This document shows, piece by piece, positions 32,823 to 43,648 of a stretch of 64,000 bases of DNA (position 1 is its first letter; each line of letters starts with the position of its first letter). This DNA comes from Torreya grandis. Lineage: Eukaryota > Streptophyta > Pinopsida > Cupressales > Taxaceae. The DNA lies in assembly GCA_037957365.1 (NCBI GenBank), contig JARHVA010001426.1:2393501-2457500 (forward strand), in the 5' to 3' direction. A program made the position numbers and the translations under genes. The notes under the pieces are model-generated. The model did not search any database, was not told the origin of the DNA, and worked only from the letters and a program-made list of their open reading frames with translations.

Positions 32823-33984
32823 GCATGCAGGGGCGGCAATTTTTGCCGCCGTTACATGTGGTTTTAAGTTTCTCATGCAAAGGCGGTGATTTTCACCACC
32901 CTTGCATCCTTTGTGCAGGAGCGGCGAAATCACTGCCATTGCATTTTTCTAGTTCGTTCCATGCAGGAGCGGCAAAATTTGCCGCCCCTGCATCCCCTTT
33001 TTTTAACCTCCCATGTAGAGGTGGTAAATTTTGCTGCTCCAGCATAGTCTTAGTTTTTACACATGGCATTTATGGCAACACGTGCTGAGTGGTTGGGGTC
33101 AATTTTTACCCCATTTAATCCCTTCTTGCCTCATTTTGTTCTATTCCTCTTTACATCTCCTCCTCCCTGTGTTTGGATGATCAAGCGAGCAAGTACGATC
33201 AAGTTTTACTCAGATTCAAGCGTTGTATCATGATTATCAGGTAGGGTTTTGCATTTTTATTCTTCTTGTTTCAGTTTTTGTTTTGTTTTTGCTTTTCTTC
33301 TCTTCTCCATGTTATTTTTCCTCTTTTCCTTCTAGGTCTAGGTTTTTGTCTTCTTCCCCTTCCTCCTCTTTTCCCCGTGGAGGTGATCCAACCACACCTT
33401 AACCCTCTTCCCCTCCTTGCAACCGTCGGCCATTTAACCCATGTAATGGTGGCAAATTTTGCCGCCCTTACATGTGACTTTCCAACCATGTGAAAAGGCA
33501 AAAAATTCTGCTGCCTTTACAAATTCCTTACTACCGTTCTTCCTCGTGTAAGGGTGGCAAAAATCACTGCCCTCACATATTTTCCTCTCTTGCCAGTTCG
33601 TGCAAGGGCGGTGATTTTTGCCACCCTTACACAAAAATACTAACTTGTGCAAAGGCGGTGAAATTTGCCGTCGATGCACAAACCCTTGAATTTTCAATGT
33701 GCAAAGGCAGTGATTTTTTGCCACCTATGCATAGGACCTATCAACTAGTGCAAGGGTAGCAAAAAATGCCACCCTTACAGATCTCACACTGTTCACTTTT
33801 TCATGCAAGGGCAGCAATTTTTACTGCCTTTACACGATATCCCTTTCTTTCCACATGCATCAATGGTGAAATCACCGCTGATGCATCCTTCCTTCCTCAA
33901 TGTGCACAGGCAGTGATTTTTGCTACCTATGCACAAAGACCTTCTTCAACATGCAAGGGCAAAATTTTTTGCTGCCCCTGCATG
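32823..33984. repeat. Array of about 16 short palindromes in U3 of LTR 1
   Basis: Each unit is an inverted repeat of about 33 bp with a GC-rich stem and an A/T loop. For example, at 32961-32993 an ATGCAGGAGCGGC arm is answered by its reverse complement with one mismatch. Five units lie at 32823-33044 and about eleven at 33440-33984, separated by 10-40 bp; the 33045-33439 gap holds none. Units differ in arm sequence yet each remains self-complementary. Confidence 0.88.
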
Positions 33985-34236
33985 CTTTCTCTCTAAAAAC
34001 TTAACTCTGAGAAAAAAATTCTTTTTTCTCATTTTTTATTTTGAGCCCACTTCCCTTTCACTTCCTGACCTACTCGTGCCTTAGCCTTTTCAAGCGCATT
34101 TCTCTGGTCATGATCATCCAACGTGCAATTTTTCCAGACTACCAATATTTCTCCTAATTGCGTGATCATGACTCTTATCATAGTTTCTCTTTAAGATCCT
34201 TCTTTATCAATCTACTTTCGACAAAGGCTCATCCCA

Positions 34237-37200
34237 ATGACTGAGGTTTCTCTGAAGAAGTCAAAGATGATGAAGTACTAGTATCAAGGTAATTTTCCAA
34301 TCACCTCAGTTACTTCTAATGTCGATGACATTAGGGATATAGAGATCAGGCACGTAGATATGGCCTAGTTCATAGAGAGAACCAAAGAAAATAATCCTAG
34401 CTCTAAAATGAAGAGGATAATTGAGAGAAATATTCATCTAGTCTCCTCTTATCTTGTGGCAGCTCATCACACAGAGTTCATTCTCCAGTGCACCCAGTTT
34501 TACAACAAAGATACCATGGCTGTGGTAGATACTAGTGGCAACATAGTAATTTGACTAGACCCTGAGTTCATCGACAAAGTGTTCATGTGCCCTCCTGCTA
34601 CTGAAGTGTTGAAGATCAACTTCATTGAAGTACAAAAAGAATATAATAAAGATCCTGAGAAGGCAAAGAAGGTGATCGACAATAGATGGCTCAAAACTCC
34701 CAAAGCAAACTTGTCTAGATGGCCATAAAACTTTCCAAGGAGTGATTTTATTGAATAGGTTGGTGACTTGATTACTATTCTTAGTAGAGTATGAGGTTTA
34801 CCCTCTTCCTCTCAGTTTCACGAATGGATGTATCCTTTCATTAAGATAATCATCTAGGGCAAACAAGTCATTTTCTAGGGTGAACAAATCAACAATGCTT
34901 TGTATGAGCAATTGACAAAGGTGTCTACTACCTCGAAGTTCTACATGAATTCATACTTGGTATATATTGCAGCTTTAGTGAGAACCTTTCTAGGTCTAAC
35001 ATTAGAGGGAGACAGGAAAATGGCCTCGGTATATCAATATTACCCTTAGTTGACATTGAAGTGTTCAATCCATCATTTTAGGAGGGTAAATGATGCTTTT
35101 TTGTGGTATTTTTATGTCTTTTTGACCCTCAATTAGAACAAAAAAGAGTGCCAGACGAACCCTGGACTATTGTGAATGACTTCGGGTGTATATTCTTGCA
35201 GTTCCCTTCTTTTTGTTATCTATGGGTTGGCTTTTTCCAAGGTTACCCTTATATGCTCCCAATATTTCTCTCAGATAAATTGGTTCTGGTGGAGCTGTGT
35301 AGGCAAATTATTATCGTGCACAATAAATAGATGGAACTCAAGAAACTCAGTTTTAGATTCCCAATTGAAATTGGTAGGTACTCGGTATTGACTGCTATAA
35401 AAGCAAGGGCAATGGAGACTGAAATTCAACTTGTAACCATGAAGCATTTCAAAAAGAGGCCCAATTTTGACTACAGAGGTGTGAAAGACATGATCAACAG
35501 GAAGACCCAGTTCCATGAACCCATGATCGAAGATGTCTGGGTCGATTTGAGGACAACAGAAGATATCAGGAAGATAGACTACAATAGACTATCTCTTGAA
35601 TAAATAGAATATCTAGGGCTCACAGATATCCCTACAAATCTAGTAGATGATGGGGACCTGATAAATAGTAGATATCATGCTGAACAAGTCACTAATGCTC
35701 CTCTTCCCCCAATCCAATGGTCTCAAAAAGAGTTGACCTCCTTGAGGATGAGATTCGAACCAATATTGGCAAACACCAGTGATTGGTTAGAAAATAAGGT
35801 AATCACCTTAAAAGATTTTATCATGGGATCAGAGGCCAAATTTCAAGAGAAAACAAAGAGGAGAGTAGAAAATTAGATGAAGAAAAAAAGTGATGTTCCT
35901 TCTCCTTCTAGGCCCCATAAGCCTAGGATCATTTTTGTATCGAAGAAATCAAAAGTTACAGAGAAAGAGCCAGAAATGATAGATATGGGGGTTGAGAAAC
36001 AAAGCACCAAAGAGCCAGTGGTAGAATAGATGAAAATTGATGATAGGCCTGCGGGTCAACATGGAATGAAAAATCTATCTCCGTAAGAAGGTGCGCAGCT
36101 AGATGCATGAATTTCTTCTTCTCTACCCCACTCACCTGGTGCAACTCCTTCGCCTATTTCTCCCATTAGTATTCCCTCTTCTGGAGCTGCCTCTCCTTCT
36201 AAAACTATTTTTGGCGATCCTCAAAGTGCTTCTAGAGATGTTCTTCGTTCATCAGGATCCATCCCCAATTTGTCATCTCCATCTTTTAACATCAAAGATA
36301 GTTCTACCCTCGTTCATTCATCATCAGGTGTGGTTTTAATTGATATTACGCCCATTGTCTTCACCAGTAGTGCAGGTGCTACCTCAGTGATGCCAACTAC
36401 AGGGACTGTTGCTAATGTAAGTGGTTTTTCTCTCCCACCTTGGTTGTCAACTTTTATGCCTAAAAGGAAAAAAAGCCATCTCTCCAAATGAATTTGACTT
36501 TAGTAAAATGGTGCTAGTGAAAGATAAGACCCCCAAGAAGCCAAAGATCCTTTCAAAGATGATCAGAGATAAGGGGCACAAGTTTATAGAAAGAGCCAAA
36601 CCTCCACAAGATGTGACTCTTGAAAATTTTGATATGAGCAGCTACTCTATCTCTTGGGTTGAGTTAGGGAAGATAACTCATGAGAGCGCTAAGAGTGATT
36701 TGCAATCCATGATGGATATTATGGTTCAGAAATTTGATAGAGAAAGAGAAATGAAAGATCATTATAAAGCAATGGTGGAACAATTGACCGCAGTGATAAG
36801 GAGATTCACTTTTGCCCTAGAAGCGATAACTCCAGAGGTTTTTTCCATAGATGATCCTGTGATTCAGAAAGCAGAAAAGACTTATCTAAAGGGAAAGGTA
36901 CTTGAAGACTACTTGAATAAGATGCATGCACAAGGGATTTCCTTATTCATAGAGTTGTCTGAGAAGATGGGTAAAATGAGAAAAGTGAGAATAGAATTAG
37001 ATGATCTTATCAATATAATTTCTCATGATATTGAAAGCACAGATACATATCTTAGCAAATGGACAGAGATGAAGGGGCTAAAAATACGTACCCTAGTATC
37101 AATCGACATCATTGAAGATAGAGATTATTATATTAAAACTAATGAATCATTGATATATAGGATATAAATACTTAAGGAATTGATCAGTAACCTCAAATCT

Positions 37201-37665
37201 TCTAAAGACGCTAGTGAACAAAGCGATATCAGTTTGTTACACAAATTGAAGGAGTTGCCTTGCAGACTTACCTCTCAAGACAACCAATTCATTTTAGCAG
37301 AAGAAATGATTCAAGAGTTTGAAGGTATAGTCTGAAAAGAATTCAAGGAGAAAACATTCTCAATGGCTTCTGTGGACAATATCTTAGATAATCAGTTAAC
37401 TTTGGACAATCTGAGAACCAGGTTAACTAGTCATGAAAAATCAATCACAGCAGTGAGAGATTCCATAGTCAGGGCTAAGGTGGTCTTCAAAAATACTATT
37501 GCACTAAATAGTATTAGAATACAGGCAGCTATTGCCATGTACGATGCTCATTTAAAAAAGGCTGGCAACAAAATTGAACTGTTCTTCTATGCTTTCTTCT
37601 CTATTTTTCTCATGCACTTTGTAATTGACTTGGGACATTTTCACATGTACTTTTGTTATGTGTAA
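34237..37665 (+). pseudogene. Accessory ORF in U3 of LTR 1 (about 1,140 codons, decayed)
   Basis: I do not recognise the protein. Comparing the two LTR copies shows one ancestral frame from ATG 34237 to about 37665, broken here by stops and by one-base deletions near 35103 and 36472. The N-terminal half is globular (RWLKTP near 34685, QFHEWMYPFIKI near 34819, RTFLGLTLEGDRK near 34981, KKRPNFDYRGVKDM near 35452). A Ser/Pro-rich linker lies at about 36100-36450. A charged, helix-rich C-terminal half follows (36480-37560) and may form coiled coils. The end in this copy is hydrophobic (about 37575-37660) and could be a membrane segment, but the other copy does not keep that frame. It sits upstream of the TATA box, so it lies in U3. 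Role unknown; Ogre-type elements carry an extra ORF before gag, a possible relative. Confidence 0.7.
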
Positions 37666-37763
37666 TTACATGTAAAAATCTAGAAAAGTCCCAAAGTCAA
37701 CGTAGAGTCATCTTTGACCAGGTTTTAATATTTAAGTCTTTTCTCAATTTTGAAGGTTTTTCT

Positions 37764-37778
37764 CTATATATATAAAGG
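37764..37778 (+). promoter_or_regulatory. TATA box of LTR 1, element E
   Basis: CTATATATATAAAGG lies about 820 bp before the LTR end, at the expected position for the U3/R promoter. The matching site in LTR 2 is at about 54362-54374. Confidence 0.65.
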
Positions 37779-38604
37779 GAGCCTCTTTTGTATAAGATAT
37801 TTTTTGATAATTGAGAGCAAAAACTCTGCCAAATTGAGATGCTTCTTGAGACTTTGATCTTAGATTGTAAATCATATTTTCTTGAATGAATGAGAAGCAG
37901 GTTACTTTCAGACTTTGTGTTGGAATAATTTGTATTATTTAAGAGACCATTCTTATGTTCTTTTTCCTGATAATCTCCCATCTATTTGATTAAATAAGCA
38001 AAGTGCGTGTGGAAATTATCTGAAGATGTTCTGAAGTTAATTATAAAGACTTTGAGCTGCTATAATTTCTTTTAGTTCATGTTTTCCATGTTTTAGCGGG
38101 AAGGATATTAGAAAGGTTTTGAAATGCTTTTATCCTTTGTGATTTTATACTCTATTATAGTTTTAGGTGAAGACTTTGAGATGCACTTCACTCTACTATT
38201 ACGTACATTTCAAATCAGTAAGGGGAGCAATGAAAGACTTTGTGCTTTCATGGGTTTCTCGTAGATCTAGTTACTATCTAAGAAGATTTTTTGGTATTTG
38301 CAGAACATCATTTTTGAAAGAAGAGAAATGCTTTCAGTCTTCAACTAGGATTTCTCTTTTGCCTTGTAAACATTATCTCTAAAAAAAGAGAGATGGATGG
38401 AGTAATCTCACCATTGAGTCTATTTTCAGTTCATATTAATATCTAAGTAGGTTATAGGGAACCTCCACTTAATTAGAGGAGAGATTTATCTCATTATGAT
38501 GTGATAAACCCACACTTTTTGCCGTATAAATCTCCTTGTACTGTGGTTGATATACCCATTTTTTTGTTAGTTGCTTGACGACAAAATATTCACCCAACAG
38601 CTTT

Positions 38605-38621
38605 TGGTGACTCCGTTGGGA
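38605..38621 (+). other. Primer-binding site of element E
   Basis: TGGTGACTCCGTTGGGA follows the LTR end by five bases. It resembles the Arg-tRNA-type primer site I recall from Ogre/Tat elements; the tRNA assignment is from memory and should be treated as tentative. Confidence 0.65.
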
Positions 38622-38937
38622 ATATGAACGTGCACTTTGAAGCCTCAAGCTTCAAATTGAAGCATTTTTAGTACTTGTTTAGTTTTTCACTCTAGTAGAT
38701 CCACCGTACACACAAAGCCAAAGAGCTCAAGGTATTGTTGATCTCACATTCGAGTTTGTGTGGCAAAATAATTTTAAGATCTCTCCTTCACCATCTCGTC
38801 TTTAGCGTGTTAGGAGTTTCCCTCCTACCAACGTCAGATCTCCAATACCAAATGAAGCCTCTAGTCTTAATATTACTAGGGTTTTGTCTATACTGACCCC
38901 ACTAAGATTTGTTATACCTCCATTTAATAGACATATC

Positions 38938-40402
38938 ATGGCAATCTAAGGTCCTTGGGGTAACTCTTTTTGTCCTCTCAATTTAGCCTCACCTTTACAT
39001 GAACTACCTCATAGTTTAAGAAAGAATTTTATTAAATTTTATGGAAATGGGAAGGTTCATCCTGATGAGCATATTGTTGCCTTCTCCATAGCATGTGGTG
39101 TTATAGGTGTGGAATACGAAGATATAGCGGTGAGACTATTTGTAGAAACTTTGCAAGGCACTGCCATGGACTGGTTTTACCACCTTCAAGCTCAAACTAT
39201 AACTGACTAGAATACGTTCAAGGCTAAGTTTGAGGCCAGGTTCAAACCTGCTAAAGATGCACATGCCTTGTTGTCTCAGCTTACGTAAATGAATAAGGAA
39301 CCTCATGAGCCCATGCAAGAATTCATTATTAAATTCAATAAGCTGAGGAACTAAATTCCTATGATTACTCAGCCAATGTTAGAGAATCTCAAGTGCTTTT
39401 TCATCAACTCTTAACTTCTTGAAGTGAGTTTTCTATTGAGACGGGCTGATCCTATGGATCTTTCTATAGCCCAAAATTTGGATACCGAGGTGGAAGATGA
39501 TCTTATCCTAGCAGGTAAGATCAGAAAAGATTCCAATAAAAATAAATTTTCTTCATCTGCTGAAAGTTCTTCCATGAGCACCATAGATTTTATGGTACAA
39601 AAGTTGACGAATGAACTGCTAGCCTTGAAAAGACAAATGGCCCAAGGTATGTCTACTCCTCCTTATCAAGATATGCCAAGAAGGATGTTTCCCATTCAGT
39701 CATATCAAGACAATTCTACTAGAAATCAAGGATAACCAAATCACCTGCCTCCCCCACACAGGAAGCTTGCCATTGAAGCATAACTTGCTAATTCAGTAGT
39801 TGGTTACCTTGAAGCTAAGCATGATTTCTCATTCCAACCTAAGTTGGACCAAGAAGATGATGCTAATCTCTTTGTATAATAAGAATAAGAATTATCTAGC
39901 GACTCCAATATTGGTTTCCTAAATTATCAAAATGAAGCTAAAAGTGAGGGATAAGTATTTTATGGATCGTACACTATTTTTACCAGGTCCCAGAACTAGT
40001 CAGCTCAACAAGTTGATAAAGAAAAAGTAAGAGAAAAACCTCAACTAGTAGTTTCCACTGCTAAATGAGGGACTTCACTGCCTTTCTAATCAAAGGACCC
40101 AGTGATTAATAAGAAAGTAAGTACCTCAAACCATCTTGTACCTTCTACTTCTATCTCTCAGACTAGTGCCACACCCACTAAAGATCAGGATGACAGGCTT
40201 CCTCCCTCTGTCTCTATCTCATTTCAATTATTTGATATAATTGATCATGCTAAAAAGATCAAGATTCAAATGACTGAGATTGAGTACTTGTGAGCCAATC
40301 TTGAACAGTTTGATAGGCTGGCCGAATATGTAAAAAGTAAAACTGCCCCTATAAGACAAGATTTTCCAAAGGTGACTCATGATTCTTCTAAGAACAAATC
40401 CA
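38938..40402 (+). pseudogene. Element E gag
   Basis: The frame begins at ATG 38938. It reads a Gag core: FYGNGKVHPDEHIVAFSIACGV near 39037, LFVETLQGTAMDWFYHLQAQT near 39133, EARFKPAKDAHALLSQL near 39230 and FIIKFNKLRN near 39322, followed by an Arg/Ser-rich and low-complexity C-terminal part. Stops include TAA near 38947, TAG near 39208, TAA near 39286, TAA near 39352 and TAA near 39412. I see no clear zinc knuckle before the insertion. At 40402 element C interrupts it; the same frame continues at 44805. Confidence 0.85.
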
Positions 40403-41573
40403 TGTTAGGTTGTGGAGCTAAAAGCTTCACTGATGCAGACATGGAGGAGGTTGCAGGATGAGTTGCTGAGTGTCACGGAGACTGGCGTTTGGTTTGGCCA
40501 ACCGACGTCGGCAGTATTAGACAAGGAAGCAACCGATGTCGGTCATTGATCGGCCGGCGTCGGTGACCCCAGGCGGACAGGGACCGACGTCGGTCGCCTG
40601 TGTGGTTCGACTGCGAGCTAATTACGGGCAGTTAGCTAACGAACCAAGTGTTTGCATGATCAGGGCTAATTATAGACTGAGAGCTGCGGATCTAATTATT
40701 GTAATTAGATGTCTAATTATTGTTTGGATGAGATCTATATAATAGACTCATGGTTGTATTGGAAAAGTGTGCTAGGGAGTAAGAGAGCATAATTATAAGC
40801 TCCTTCTGTGTGTGAGGTAGAGCAATGGTGCGTTCCTCCTAGTGCCTCAGTACCAGGTGTGTTGGTGCTGGATTGGAGAGCTAGCTGGGTTCTTCAAGAG
40901 TGTAGGATCTTGGTCACAGTTGTATGGCCTATATAGGAGATCTACATGGTAAGTAAGATTGTTGATCTGCAGGTGTATGTGTGTGCAAGGTCGAGGTTCA
41001 CAGGTGAGCAAAACCGTTGTTTGATTTGCAGGTGTGCAAGGTCATATAGACAGCAACACAATAGGGAGCAGTATCAGGCAGGATCTACTTGGAGTACAGG
41101 TGTGTACTCGGATAGAGCAAGAGGAAGGCAAGGGAGTTCCTTCCATAAGTATGGTCTGTTGAATTGCAGGTTGTTGCAGATTCATGGGAGATCTACTTAA
41201 AGTACCTTGAGTACTTGTGGAGCACGTGGAGTGCTTGTGGAGTGCGTGGAGCACTTGTGTTGTGCGTGGAGCACGGGAGGTGAACACCAACTCCGTATTT
41301 GAGTTGGGTGTTGGGACCTGTGAGAGGGAGAGCTTTGGGGAGAAGAATTACTGTTCACTTGAGGTGTGGGAAACCTCTGTAAGGTGGTGGAGAAGAAGTG
41401 GCATCTTCTTTATTGTATTCTTTTCTGTATAAAGTGTTAATACAATTTGTGTATTGTCTCTCATATCATGTGTTATTCTGAATTCTAGTTACTTGGTGAA
41501 TCTGGTTAATTTCCGCATATTAAGTTGCTTGGTTTGGTAATCAAATTGTGTGCTTCTGGTTTATTTCCCAACA
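40403..41573 (+). repeat. 5' LTR of element C
   Basis: 1,171 bp, TGTTAGGTTGTGG to TTCCCAACA. It carries a cluster of GACGTC-type palindromes at 40480-40600 and a 20-bp tandem extra (near 41245) absent from the 3' LTR. It is related to the LTR pieces of element D. Confidence 0.95.
40480..40600. repeat. GACGTC palindrome cluster in the 5' LTR of element C
   Basis: Repeats of the form ACCGACGTCGGT and variants occur at 40501, 40532, 40554 and 40583, with a weaker one near 40483. The centre GACGTC is self-complementary and includes the ACGT core known from plant bZIP sites. The same cluster is in the 3' LTR at about 43740-43850. Confidence 0.85.
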
Positions 41574-41575
41574 AG

Positions 41576-41593
41576 TGGTATCAGAGCTAAGGT
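41576..41593 (+). other. Primer-binding site of element C
   Basis: TGGTATCAGAGCTAAGG lies two bases after the 5' LTR and matches the initiator-Met tRNA complement well. Confidence 0.92.
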
Positions 41594-41687
41594 TGGAGGA
41601 AGCAGGTTTTGTGTTTGGTTACAGGGCACTCTCAGGGGTTTCTGATCGAGTGGGAGTAGAGCAACAGCAGATCAAAGTAAGCTAAGA

Positions 41688-42380
41688 ATGGAGGAGTTGA
41701 AAAGCACAGATGGTCACTCACGGTCCTATGGAAAGAAAGAGCAGGTAAAAGATTATTGTTGGTTGGTAGCAGATCAGCATGAAGAAACTGAAGAAGCAGA
41801 TGTTGCAGGTGTTATTTCATAGGATGTTCTTGGAAGTTTCTTGGATAAAGTTGAATCTTGGATAAAAGATTCGGTTGCCTCTTTCCATGCAGCCCTAGGT
41901 AGAGGAGCTGGTAAGCCTTGCCAAAGAATTGGCAAAAGGGAAGTGAAGCTGAAATTGTAGGCGGCCAACACACAGGTGTTGATGAAGGTCATGCAGGTCC
42001 CAGGTTTGGAGATATGGCTAATTTCTTCAGAAAGATTGGGTGATGAGAGATGCACAAGAACTCTCACAGCGAATGCACTTGAATTAGCTGGTGGTAAGAA
42101 AATAGGTATCCTTTATCTACTTGTTTATATTACTGATTCTTCTTTTGTTGCGGAGACGTGGCTTCGTAGGCTTGGTCACATGAGCAGGAAGGAGATGCAT
42201 GTTCTTAAGCGGAAGACAGATATATTTGACAGGCTTAAGAACTGGAAAGCTTTGGTGTTTATGGAGGAGATGGCAGACAGAACCCAGTGGATGTGGCTGG
42301 ATACTTCTGAGCAGGGCAGTTTGGACATGGGTTTTGATTCAAAGAAGCTCGCGGGTAAAAAGTCATCACTCACAGGTGAA
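41688..42380 (+). pseudogene. Element C copia gag and pre-integrase remnants
   Basis: ATG 41688 starts a short basic frame that ends soon. Downstream, LRRLGHMSRKEMHVLKRK at about 42160-42213 is the copia GAG-pre-integrase zinc region (HxxLGHMS style). Neighbouring text is frame-shifted and no protease could be found. These are leftovers of a copia polyprotein, not a working gene. Confidence 0.7.
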
Positions 42381-42384
42381 CACA

Positions 42385-42650
42385 GGTACCGATGTCGGTC
42401 AGGAGGAACCAGCGTCGAACAGACAGGTGCCGATGTCGGTCATGTGTAGACCGAAGCCGGCGATGTCGGGTAGGGTAAGACTGACGTCAGTCAGGAGATC
42501 GACGTCGGCAGTATGTAAGACCGATGTCGGTCAGAGGATCGACGTTGGCAGTAGGGACACTAGTGCTGGCAGGTTGGTAGTCAGGTACAGACGCATGGAA
42601 CCGACGTCGGTCGGATGCAGACTGTGGAGTGACCGAGGTCGGTCACTGTA
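42385..42650. repeat. GACGTC palindrome array in the interior of element C
   Basis: About eleven units of the ACCGA(C/T)GTCGGTCAG type occur in 265 bp, for example at 42388, 42429, 42480, 42497, 42520, 42537, 42600 and 42631. Several are full palindromes. The stretch is CpG-rich compared with the AT-rich surroundings. Confidence 0.88.
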
Positions 42651-43009
42651 ACAAATTTTGGGTGGACAGCATGTTGTCAAGGAGTCTCAAACACCCATAT
42701 GGAGGATTGAAGGCGTAAGTAGGCCCTCAAATTTGTGTTCCTCTTCTTCATACTTGTTGTTGATTTTATAGCAGGAAGGATCCAGGAAATAGGTGTGAGC
42801 TTGGCATGGATGAGGATGTGATTCCTTGGAGGAGAACCAAACAGGTGTGTTTTGGTAGGGTTGCCAGCAGGTATGAAAGCACAGAGACGAATGGATACCT
42901 TAGTAGAAGAATAGAGAGAATGGATACATGAGACGGAAGACCAGGTTATATGGTCTTGTGGAGCTGTAGGACAGTGGTACAGGTTTTGACAGGTGGAGGA
43001 CGGAGCATG

Positions 43010-43560
43010 GCTTCAGTCAATGTCAGGGTAACTACTGTGATTTGACTTACAAGGGGGATGGTGATTGCAACATCATTCTGTTGCTATATGTGGATGGTAT
43101 ATTTGCTAGCTAGCAGGTTTGTACATACAGGGTTTTGATGAGCTAAGGGTAAGATTAGTTCAGTGGCATGTCATGAGGAGTTTGGAGCAGCGGAATTCTT
43201 TGACATGGGAGGCATGGAGATCACAGGTTGATTTTGTCTCGAGTGGGAGCTGATGTGAATCAGGTGTTGGCGAGGTTTGAGATGCTGAACCGGAGCACAC
43301 TAAGGGCTGGACAGGTACAGTGTCCGAAATCACATGAGGTCTGGTATAGACCTAAGTATTCCCATGCAGTGGGAGCTGTCAGAGAGTTAGGAGCCAATTC
43401 GGGGAAGTGGATTCTCAGGTACTTGAGAGGGACCGGCAGCAGGGATTCATGCTATGCAGGGTCAGGACTTCACTACATGTGTTTGTAGGCTCGGATGTGG
43501 CAGGGTACTCGGATGATAGGTGGTACATCACAGGGTGTGTGGTGGGTTGTCTTCAGGTGG
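43010..43560 (+). pseudogene. Element C copia RT and RNase H remnants
   Basis: YCDLTYKGDGDCNIILLLYVDGIFAS at about 43035-43110 is the copia RT catalytic region, with YVDD changed to YVDG. After a gap, SHAVGAVRELGANSGKWILRYLRGT near 43360-43430 and SDVAGYSDDRWYITGCVVG near 43492-43550 are the RNase H start. Pieces are in different frames with most of the domains missing. Confidence 0.75.
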
Positions 43561-43638
43561 GAGCTTGAAGAAGGATACAAACCAGGAAATAGATTAGACG
43601 GAGTATAGGTAAAGGTACAGTGCAGCTGTTTATCTCCA

Positions 43639-43648
43639 AGTGGGAGAT
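43639..43648 (+). other. Polypurine tract of element C
   Basis: AGTGGGAGAT directly precedes the TG of the 3' LTR; element D has the same tract on its minus strand. Confidence 0.75.

Larger units (their letters stand above)
32574..38599 (+). repeat. LTR 1 of element E (about 6.03 kb)
   Basis: It starts TGTTCCCAAAATTAGC and ends CACCCAACA, six bases before a primer-binding site. Order inside: palindrome array (32823-33984), accessory frame (34237-37665), TATA box (37764-37778) and about 0.8 kb of R/U5. It aligns with 49170-55198. Confidence 0.85.

Noticed and set aside
32823..33984. Array of short palindromes as a CRISPR array
   Set aside because: The units are not identical, the spacing is irregular, the repeat is inside an LTR and duplicated with it, and the DNA is from a plant nucleus.
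32825..33996. Several short frames on both strands over the palindrome array (Cys-Lys-Gly-Gly-like repeats)
   Set aside because: The frames come from the palindromes themselves and do not stay open between the two LTR copies.
37575..37660. Certain membrane anchor at the end of the U3 protein
   Set aside because: The hydrophobic tail is seen only in LTR 1; the equivalent of LTR 2 is in another frame, so it may be read-through of non-coding sequence.
41042..41432. Frames inside the LTRs of element C, repeated at about 44192-44658
   Set aside because: They occur at the same place in both LTRs because the LTRs are copies, the frames overlap on both strands, and no protein pattern is visible.
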